Of a stretch of DNA of 52,641 nucleotides, positions 25,239 through 31,610 are shown piece after piece. This DNA is from Bacteroidota bacterium (GTDB lineage: Bacteria; Bacteroidota; Bacteroidia; 2-12-FULL-35-15), in contig JAOQAD010000038.1 of the NCBI GenBank assembly GCA_025963775.1, positions 1 to 52,641 of the forward strand, in the 5' to 3' direction. Made by a program: the position numbers and the translations under genes. Below the pieces are notes generated by a model that ran no database searches, was not told where the DNA came from, and saw only the letters and a list, made by a program, of their open reading frames with translations. The first letter of the stretch is position 1. Each line of letters starts with the position of its first letter.

Positions 25239-25691
25239 TTAGTTCTCCCTGTATGCCGGCAATTTACCTTCTTTGATCAATTGCAGGCTTTTTTGTTTAT
25301 GCTCCTCAAAATTCCCGAAGCACAATGCATCGAGCAATTCTTTTTTAGTTAACTGAGGATCATTCAGCTGGGCCTTGATCTCTTTCTCACAACGCTCAAC
25401 ATATTTTTCAAAACGCTCAGGTGCCCAGATGTATTGTAATTTGAACCACTCAGGTTTGGAACGGTCTACGTTGAATTCCTTCGGCAGGTCATCGCTCATC
25501 TTGATGTTGGTCTTGATGTCAAGTCCTTCGAATTTCTTTGGCAAAAGACGGTTGTCAAATATCAACGGACGGCTGATCTTGATCACATGCTTTTTTTTCT
25601 TAGGATCTACCATGGCTAATCCTTCAATGGTCAACCCTTTTTTCTTCAGGTGACCGTACTTCGATTCAAAGCTTTTTAATATTTCGAACAT
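25239..25691 (-). CDS. Conserved hypothetical protein, 150 residues
   Basis: A basic, soluble protein starting MFEILKSFESKYGHLKKKG. It has no signal peptide or membrane segment and no motif I recognise. Residues 20-60 look like a beta-hairpin with a lysine cluster (DPKKKKHVIKISRP), and the C-terminal half is helical (RFEKYVERCEKEIKAQL). The frame is open to 25730, but an exact -7 box at 25715-25722 lies inside that extension, so the ATG at 25691 is chosen. A strong terminator follows, so it is a single-gene unit. Its composition matches the core genome, not the adjacent island. Confidence 0.7.
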   Translation of the reverse strand: MFEILKSFESKYGHLKKKGLTIEGLAMVDPKKKKHVIKISRPLIFDNRLLPKKFEGLDIKTNIKMSDDLPKEFNVDRSKPEWFKLQYIWAPERFEKYVERCEKEIKAQLNDPQLTKKELLDALCFGNFEEHKQKSLQLIKEGKLPAYREN

Positions 25692-25714
25692 AGCTATTCC
25701 AATTAAGTGGACTA

Positions 25715-25722
25715 CAAAGGTA
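25715..25722 (-). promoter_or_regulatory. -7 element for the 150-residue hypothetical gene
   Basis: On the minus strand this reads TACCTTTG, an exact TAnnTTTG match, 23 nt upstream of the ATG at 25691. It decides in favour of that start over the longer frame. Confidence 0.55.
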
Positions 25723-25921
25723 CGTAACAATCAGCTGATCGAGTTATTAACAAGGCACTATTTAGACTATTGATTTACAATGTACTATGACTGTTGAAAA
25801 AGTGTAGATGAATGGAGCCTGCAAAGGCTCAAATCCGGGAAATCAAGGATGAATTTCAATGAACGGGTTTAACTTTCTGATTATTAGCCTGTTGTCTTGT
25901 TTTGCGGGTGTGCGGAAAGCC

Positions 25922-26632
25922 TCAGATCCTCACCCCGATAACGAGCACATCGTCGATCTGCTCGAGGTTTCCGCGCCATTTCTCAAATACATTGTCGAGG
26001 AGCTCTTTTTGGTCTTCCATTGGCAAATTACAATGAGAAAGCAGGGTTTCCTGCAGCTGTTTGTACTTGAATTTTTTGCCTTTATCGCCTCCGAACTGGT
26101 CCGCAAAGCCATCCGTAAAGGTATAAATGATATCGCCTGCCCGGAGGCTTATTTTCTGGAGGGAAAAAGGCTTCATTTCCCCGCCGTATTTTCCTACCGG
26201 CATTTTATCCGCTTTGTATTCGGTGACCTTTCCTTCCCGCACATGCCAGAGCGGATTGTTTGCAGCAGCAAATTCGAGCTCCATGTTCTCAAAATCGTAG
26301 GCGCACAGCACGCAGTCCATTCCATCCTTGCTCTCTTCCACGCTGCCTTCCGGGTTCAGCGATGTAATGATCCCGGTGCGCATGTTATCGAGGATCTCGT
26401 TCGGGTGAATGAGGTTCCGCTCGATGATGGATTCATTCAAACGGGAAATCCCCATCATGCTCATCAGCGCGCCCGGAACACCGTGCCCGGTGCAATCGGC
26501 CGTGCACATGTAAAAAAGCTCGTTCGGGCTGCCCGCCGGTTTATGCGCCAGGGCATGGTAAAAGTCGCCGCTCACAATATCCTTCGGCTTATATAGAATG
26601 AAAAAATTCTTTGTATCTGTTACTGTTTCCAT
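25922..26632 (-). CDS. Stand-alone SpoIIE-type PP2C phosphatase
   Basis: A 236-residue protein that is only a SpoIIE/RsbU-type phosphatase domain. It has the metal-binding motifs KDIVSGDFYHA, CTADCTGHGVPGALMS, SKDGMDCVLCAYD, FTDGFADQFGGDKGKKFKY and the closing IDDVLVIGVRI. It removes phosphate from serine/threonine proteins, by family analogy partner-switch proteins, but no STAS or anti-sigma partner is nearby. It is the third and last gene of a three-phosphatase operon and lacks the sensor or membrane parts found in the two upstream copies; it starts immediately at the catalytic domain. The gap from the previous gene is 45 nt. Confidence 0.9.
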   Translation of the reverse strand: METVTDTKNFFILYKPKDIVSGDFYHALAHKPAGSPNELFYMCTADCTGHGVPGALMSMMGISRLNESIIERNLIHPNEILDNMRTGIITSLNPEGSVEESKDGMDCVLCAYDFENMELEFAAANNPLWHVREGKVTEYKADKMPVGKYGGEMKPFSLQKISLRAGDIIYTFTDGFADQFGGDKGKKFKYKQLQETLLSHCNLPMEDQKELLDNVFEKWRGNLEQIDDVLVIGVRI

Positions 26633-26677
26633 AAGGGCTGATTTATGTTTTTTTTTTAACCTGTTTATATTTCCGGA

Positions 26678-28048
26678 TCAGATCTTTATCCCGATCACCA
26701 GGATGTCATCCACCTGCTCGAGGTTGCCTTTCCAGGCTTCCAGCTCCTCATCGATCGCCTGATGCTGTTCGTTTATAGCCTTATTACTGATCCTGCCAAG
26801 CAATTCCTTGAACTGTGAATACTTGAATTTTTTTCCTTTGTCACCACCGAACTGGTCCGCATAGCCATCCGTAAAAATAAAAAGGTGGTCATCTTTCTGC
26901 AGCTGGATATACTGCGTAGTAAAAGGCTGCGGGTTATCTGTCTTCCCGATGGGCTGCTTGTCGGGCTTGTATTCAATGAGCTCCTGGCTCCTGATGATCC
27001 AGAGCGGGTTATTGGCGCCGCTCCACGACAGCTCATTTGTTTTTTTGTTGAGGCAGCAGAGGGAAATGTCCATGCCGTCCTTTACCGCATTTTCAAGCGC
27101 TTCAGGAGCGTTGTCATCGTGCACGAAGGTTGCCACCACCAGCTCACGCACCTTGTCGAGGATCTTCCCTGTGTCGGTGATCCCGAATTCCTTCACCGTA
27201 CGGTTGAGCGCATTGGAGCAGATCACGCTTACCATTGCTCCCGGAACACCATGTCCCGTGCAGTCGGCAGCGGCAAAATAAAGGTGGTCGCCGCTTAGGT
27301 ACATCCAGTAAAAATCGCCCGCAACAATGTCTTTCGGTTTGTAAAGAATGAATGCTTCTTTAAAATTATCGCGGAAAAATTGCTGTGAAGGAAGAATGGC
27401 ATTCTGAATGTGTTTTGCGTAATTGATCGAATCGGTGATCGCCTTGTTCTTTTCACTCACCAGCTCATTCATGTGCAGGAGCTTCGATTCATACGATTCG
27501 TTTGCCTTCTTGAAATAGTAGGTAATGAAATAGGTGATGACGATCCCATTGATAAGGTTCATCACGCGGAAAAAATAAAATTCATCTTCCGAGAGCTTCA
27601 GCAGCGGGTCTATATAAGGCTGAACAGTACGCAGCGCAATGGACAGCGCCATGATGAAGAAAAGATAGAACACCGAGATCCGCTTGTTGCTGAAAATGAT
27701 CAGCGGCATTACAGCCAGTGGAATGAAAAGTACCTCGCTCATTGCATTACCCGTATTCAGCGTAAAGAAAGAGATGCAGGAGGCGATGACCAGCACTGCA
27801 AAATTTTTGGCGGTGCGGTAATAACGGTTATAAAGCAGGAGAAAGGTAACGTTGACAAGCGCCAGCATTACTATCAGGAAAGGAATGAACACATATACCT
27901 TGATGAGGATCTCGACAATAAGATAGATCAGCAGCACGACCGCGGTGATGAAATTCAGGCGGTTCATCAGCCGGATCCTTCGCTGTTCCGCAAAGCTCAG
28001 ATCGGGATAGCATCCTATATCAGAAATAAAATTCCAGCAGTTTTTCAT
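26678..28048 (-). CDS. Membrane-anchored SpoIIE-type PP2C phosphatase
   Basis: A 456-residue protein. About six transmembrane helices fill residues 25-190, a coiled-coil linker follows (ANESYESKLLHMNELVSEKN and on to YAKHIQNAILPS), and residues about 220-456 are a SpoIIE phosphatase domain with KDIVAGDFYWM, AAADCTGHGVPGAMVS, VKDGMDISLC, FTDGYADQFGGDKGKKFKY and DDILVIGIKI. The start MKNCWNFISD at 28048 is preferred over the frame opening at 28126, which runs into the upstream gene. The upstream stop is 20 nt away. It probably senses a membrane or small-molecule signal; ligand unknown. Confidence 0.88.
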   Translation of the reverse strand: MKNCWNFISDIGCYPDLSFAEQRRIRLMNRLNFITAVVLLIYLIVEILIKVYVFIPFLIVMLALVNVTFLLLYNRYYRTAKNFAVLVIASCISFFTLNTGNAMSEVLFIPLAVMPLIIFSNKRISVFYLFFIMALSIALRTVQPYIDPLLKLSEDEFYFFRVMNLINGIVITYFITYYFKKANESYESKLLHMNELVSEKNKAITDSINYAKHIQNAILPSQQFFRDNFKEAFILYKPKDIVAGDFYWMYLSGDHLYFAAADCTGHGVPGAMVSVICSNALNRTVKEFGITDTGKILDKVRELVVATFVHDDNAPEALENAVKDGMDISLCCLNKKTNELSWSGANNPLWIIRSQELIEYKPDKQPIGKTDNPQPFTTQYIQLQKDDHLFIFTDGYADQFGGDKGKKFKYSQFKELLGRISNKAINEQHQAIDEELEAWKGNLEQVDDILVIGIKI

Positions 28049-28068
28049 ACAGGTAAATGAAGCATTAT

Positions 28069-30087
28069 TTATAGTTTTAAGCCGATGATCAGGATGTCGT
28101 CCACCTGCTCCAGCTTGCCTTTCCATTCATTAAGAGCGTTTTCAAGCGAAGACCATTGCTCCTGTACGGGTGTTTCCGCGATGGACAGGAGCAGCTCCTG
28201 CAGCTTCGAGTACTTGAATTTTTTTCCTTTGTCGCCGCCAAACTGGTCGGCATAGCCATCTGTAAAAATATAAAGCGTATCGCCCCGCTGCAATTGAATG
28301 GTTTCAGTGGAATAACTGAGGGGCAGGTCTACCTTACCGATGGATTGCTTGGTAGGTTTCACATCGATCAGTGCTTTGTCGCGCACGACCCACAAGGGGT
28401 TGTTGGCGCCTGACCATCTCAGCTGCAATGTTTTTTTGTTGAGTGAGCAAAGGGAAATGTCCATTCCGTCCTTTACCTCATTCTCGCTGCGTTCAAATGT
28501 TTCTGTCACCAGCTCGCGCACTTTGTCGAGAATTTTTCCAGGCTCGCTGATGCCGAACTCCTTCACCGACCTGTTGAGCGCGTTGGAGCAAACCATACTT
28601 ACCATCGCGCCGGGAACGCCGTGGCCGGTGCAATCGGCTGCTGCAAAGAGGATCAGCTCCTCGCCCTGCTGCTGCACAATTTCCATCCAATAAAAATCGC
28701 CGGCGACAATGTCTTTCGGTTTGTAGAAAATAAACGAGTTCGTAAGGTATTTGTCGATCAGGCTGTGCGGCGGCAATATCGCTTCCTGCAGGCGTTTTGC
28801 ATAGGAGATGGAGGAGAGGATCTCGGTTTGCTTTTCCTCGATGATCAGCTTTTGCTCTTCTGTTTCCCTGCTCTTTATTTCAATGATGTGCTTTTGTTTC
28901 CGGATAATGCGGAAGCGGTTGTACATAATGGCGCCGGAGATCATCAGCAGCAAGAGCCCTCCGTACAAGGCACGCTTCTGTGTTTTGTCCTGGTCGATCT
29001 GCGCGTTCTTTGCAAAGATCAGGGCATCCTTCACCTTCTGGTCTTCTGCGTGCTTTACACTGTCGGCTGCGGTGCGCTTGTCGTAATCATACTGCAGTTC
29101 CTTGCGCGTGATCTCGCGCTGGTTGTCCTGCTTGAAAAGCGTATCGCGGATCACGATGTAGCGCTCATAACATTTCAGCGCCTTGCCGGGCTCGTTCACC
29201 GCTTTGTAAGTTTCATACAATACCAGCATCGCTTCTTTTTCCGAATTCTCATCTTCTGTTTCAATCGCCAGCTGCTTTGCTTTTTCAAGGTATTCCAATG
29301 CAAGCGCGTATTTTTTCTGCTTCATGTAGGAGCGCCCGATGTTCGACATGGTGGTGGAAGTTCCCTGGTGGTCGCCAATCTCCTGCGACATCTTCAGACT
29401 TTTCAGCTGGTACTGCAGGGCTTTTTCATAATCGCCCATGTCGGCGCACATGTTCCCGAGGTTGGCATTTACTGCAGCGATCCCCTGTTTATCATCCACT
29501 TCTTCGTAAGCTTTGAGGCTGCGCAGGTGATACACCAGCGCCTTGTTGAATTCGCGGCGGGTGTTGTAAATGATGCCGATGTTGTTGAGCGCGCTTGCTT
29601 CGCCCTGCTTGTTGCCCGTGAGCGTAAAGATCGCGAGGCTTTTGAAAAGGTATTTCAGCGCTTTTTCATATTCCGCAATGTTGATGTAAATGCTGCCGAT
29701 GTTGGCAAGGGAAGCGGATACGCCTTCCTTGTCGCCCAGCTGCTCGCGGATGCGCAGGCTCTGCTGGTAGAAGTCGATCGCTTTCAGGAAATCGCCTTTG
29801 ATCTGGAAAGAGGCGCCGATGGTATTCAGCGCTTTCGATTCCCATTTTTTGAGGTGTTTGCTTCTTGCCCTTTGAAGCTCTTCCTGCCCGAGCAGGTAGG
29901 TGGAATCGGGATTTGTATAAAGGAATGTCCAGGCAATGTCGTTGAAGGCCTCGAAGCGGATGCTGTCGGGGTTCTTTGTATTATGGTATACCGACCACAG
30001 GGAATCCACGTTCTGTGCGCCCAGCGGGAGCACAAAACCAAACAGGAAACAAGCGAGGAGTCGGAGCGTGCTCTTAGTTAGTATCAC
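28069..30087 (-). CDS. TPR sensor SpoIIE-type PP2C phosphatase
   Basis: A 672-residue receptor. A signal peptide (1-24) leads to a periplasmic array of about six tetratricopeptide repeats (residues 40-320: GDFLKAIDFYQQSLRIREQL, YEKALKYLFKSLAIF, DYEKALQYQLKSLKMSQEIG and others), one transmembrane helix (about 373-392), a coiled coil with ILSSISYAKRLQEAILPP, and a SpoIIE phosphatase domain at the C-terminus (IVAGDFYWM, CTGHGVPGAMVS, FTDGYADQFGGDKGKKFKY). This order is common in Bacteroidota. The first codon is GTG, 4 nt below a strong promoter. It is the first gene of the operon; the partner is unknown. Confidence 0.9.
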   Translation of the reverse strand: MILTKSTLRLLACFLFGFVLPLGAQNVDSLWSVYHNTKNPDSIRFEAFNDIAWTFLYTNPDSTYLLGQEELQRARSKHLKKWESKALNTIGASFQIKGDFLKAIDFYQQSLRIREQLGDKEGVSASLANIGSIYINIAEYEKALKYLFKSLAIFTLTGNKQGEASALNNIGIIYNTRREFNKALVYHLRSLKAYEEVDDKQGIAAVNANLGNMCADMGDYEKALQYQLKSLKMSQEIGDHQGTSTTMSNIGRSYMKQKKYALALEYLEKAKQLAIETEDENSEKEAMLVLYETYKAVNEPGKALKCYERYIVIRDTLFKQDNQREITRKELQYDYDKRTAADSVKHAEDQKVKDALIFAKNAQIDQDKTQKRALYGGLLLLMISGAIMYNRFRIIRKQKHIIEIKSRETEEQKLIIEEKQTEILSSISYAKRLQEAILPPHSLIDKYLTNSFIFYKPKDIVAGDFYWMEIVQQQGEELILFAAADCTGHGVPGAMVSMVCSNALNRSVKEFGISEPGKILDKVRELVTETFERSENEVKDGMDISLCSLNKKTLQLRWSGANNPLWVVRDKALIDVKPTKQSIGKVDLPLSYSTETIQLQRGDTLYIFTDGYADQFGGDKGKKFKYSKLQELLLSIAETPVQEQWSSLENALNEWKGKLEQVDDILIIGLKL

Positions 30088-30091
30088 TTAA

Positions 30092-30121
30092 CAAATATAA
30101 CAAAGCCCGCCGTATTTTCAA
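30092..30121 (-). promoter_or_regulatory. Promoter of the SpoIIE phosphatase operon
   Basis: On the minus strand TTG (30121-30119), 19 nt of spacer and TATATTTG (30099-30092) match the Bacteroidota -33/-7 pattern, the best promoter in the window. Only TTAA separates the box from the GTG start at 30087, so transcripts are probably leaderless. Confidence 0.7.
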
Positions 30122-30179
30122 GATGAATTTAGAAATTCATTGATCTTAGCTATTCATGCGAGGTTCAGCATTTAATAGA

Positions 30180-30605
30180 CTATTGAATATTGATTGCGGA
30201 AGTGTATAGATCATTACAGAACTGGTCATCGAGAAATTTAGCAATTCCTTCAATGTTAGAACCTCTTGGAAATTTGTTTTGCTCAGAATTTTCTACTCTT
30301 TGGGAAGGACTTACATAAAAATCTACTGCAGGATCAATAGTTTCATCTAAAAGGCTTAATAAATTAATTGCCTCTTTAATTTTTCCTTCAATTTTCATGA
30401 CACATCCATAATCGTAAATTATTAAATCAATATCTGGAGTACAGAGTTTTGTGAAAATTGTTGATTCGGGGGCTACATCTTGTTTTAAGAATTTTACAAA
30501 ATTGAAAGCCCCTTGATCTTCAAGTTTAAGGCAAAAATCAGCAAGTTTCCCGCTTGGGATGATTCCATTTTCATTATATATGTAAATAGAAGTACTTGTG
30601 TTCAT
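30180..30605 (-). CDS. Hypothetical protein, immunity-like, distal to toxin gene
   Basis: A 141-residue acidic, soluble protein with no signal peptide, starting MNTSTSIYIYNENGIIPSGK. No family is recognised. It is strongly A+T-rich, and its ATG overlaps the TGA of a short degenerate frame in front of it (ATGA), which indicates translational coupling within the toxin-immunity operon. Its small size, acidity and position behind a polymorphic-toxin C-terminus fit an immunity protein, but that is inference. It could also be an orphan immunity gene for an earlier toxin module. Confidence 0.6.
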   Translation of the reverse strand: MNTSTSIYIYNENGIIPSGKLADFCLKLEDQGAFNFVKFLKQDVAPESTIFTKLCTPDIDLIIYDYGCVMKIEGKIKEAINLLSLLDETIDPAVDFYVSPSQRVENSEQNKFPRGSNIEGIAKFLDDQFCNDLYTSAINIQ

Positions 30606-30775
30606 CTTGTTTTAGTTTTAGGCCATTTTGCAAACAGCTCTTCAATGGTTGACAACTGCTTTTCTTCAATCAGGGCTATTGTGGAAAGTGGAATTTCTAA
30701 AAAGACAGCGAAGGTTTGTTTCGCTGTTGAAATGTTAGTCAAAAAGAAATCGATTTTCAAAAAAAACGTTCGTAT
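30602..30775 (-). pseudogene. Degenerate small ORF between two immunity-like genes
   Basis: A 57-codon open frame has no ATG; its 3' part reads as convincing protein (FLTNISTAKQTFAVFLEIPL, then a helix with EELFAKWPKTK). The frame ends in a TGA overlapping the next ATG. An eight-T run (30759-30766 region, minus strand) just upstream could have shifted the frame: the other frame there reads DYDVLGIKYERFF before stopping. This looks like a decayed small gene, possibly another immunity gene, or one starting at a non-standard codon. Confidence 0.4.
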
Positions 30776-30799
30776 TTAATACCTAAAACGTCATAGTCT

Positions 30800-31171
30800 T
30801 CATGGTATATTAGAAATCGCATTTGAAATGTGTTCTAACTCATTCCAATCATAATCATCAAACGTATTAGCCATTTCTTCAATCAAAGTTCCTATTTGTT
30901 GTTCAATTCCGGCATCCTTTCCACATTCTCGACTATAATAGTGGTAAAAAAGTTTCAGCCAATAGTACCGGTTTGTATATAATATCTCTTTTGAAACAGC
31001 AGGGATTTTTCCTTTTCCATATGTAAGAATCAAGTAATATTTTAATGCTTCGGCATATTTATATTTTGAAAAAATAAGATCTTTGTTATATGAACATGAT
31101 TCCAAAATATCATTTACGACCGACGGAGCGATCGTTTCAAAATATTGATTATCAAGAATTTTTATTTTCAT
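30800..31171 (-). CDS. Candidate cognate immunity protein
   Basis: A 123-residue helical, acidic protein (MKIKILDNQYFETIAPSVVN; later AGIEQQIGTLIEEMANTFDD). I recognise no family. The toxin gene's TAA and this gene's ATG are separated by one base, the tight coupling typical of toxin and cognate immunity pairs. It shares the A+T-rich composition of the toxin's 3' end and not that of the toxin's main body, consistent with the two moving as one module. Acidity would suit binding to a basic nuclease domain. Function is inferred from position only. Confidence 0.68.
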   Translation of the reverse strand: MKIKILDNQYFETIAPSVVNDILESCSYNKDLIFSKYKYAEALKYYLILTYGKGKIPAVSKEILYTNRYYWLKLFYHYYSRECGKDAGIEQQIGTLIEEMANTFDDYDWNELEHISNAISNIP

Positions 31172-31172
31172 T

Positions 31173-31610
31173 TTATTCAGGTAATAATTTAACTATTATA
31201 TCAATACTATTATCTTTAAAGTATTGACTTAATTGATTTACAGCTTTTTGCTCAGAAACAAGCCATTCGACTTTATATCCACACTCTTTCGCAACACTTA
31301 CTTGTCTTTGAGCTGGAATTAAAATAGATTCAGTTCGTAAAAAGTCGGGTTTCTCTAGCACGTGATAGATAGACGACTTATCCATTACTAATTTTCCATC
31401 CTGAAGCATATCATTCGCAATATTTTCAAACTGAACGAAACTTCCTTCCGAGTTTTTGAGATAGAAACTTTCATTGTTAGGATTGATTTTTAACTCGTAA
31501 GCATCAACTCTTCCAGCTTGCGAAGTTCTTTTTCCCCAAAAACCTTTTCCAAATGGTCTTGCTTCGATATCTAATATTCCCCATTTAATTTTTGTAGTAT
31601 ATTTTCCAAC
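31173..31610 (-). other. Predicted toxin module (C-terminal domain) of the DUF4157 protein
   Basis: Codons 952-1096. DNA composition changes abruptly here from balanced to A+T-rich and stays so through the immunity-like genes. The domain has an Asp then Glu-x-Lys (987, 990, 992) and a Gln-containing helix followed by a strand, the order of a restriction-endonuclease-like fold; the closest pattern I recall is Tox-REase-5. The probable substrate is DNA or RNA in a target cell. Activity is not shown. Confidence 0.55.

Noticed and set aside
25859..26596. A 245-codon open frame on the plus strand
   Set aside because: It is antisense to the stand-alone SpoIIE phosphatase, with no domain of its own.
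28621..30081. A 486-codon open frame on the plus strand
   Set aside because: It is antisense to the TPR-SpoIIE gene, whose domains are unmistakable. The plus-strand product has no recognisable motif and an unnatural composition, so it is a shadow.
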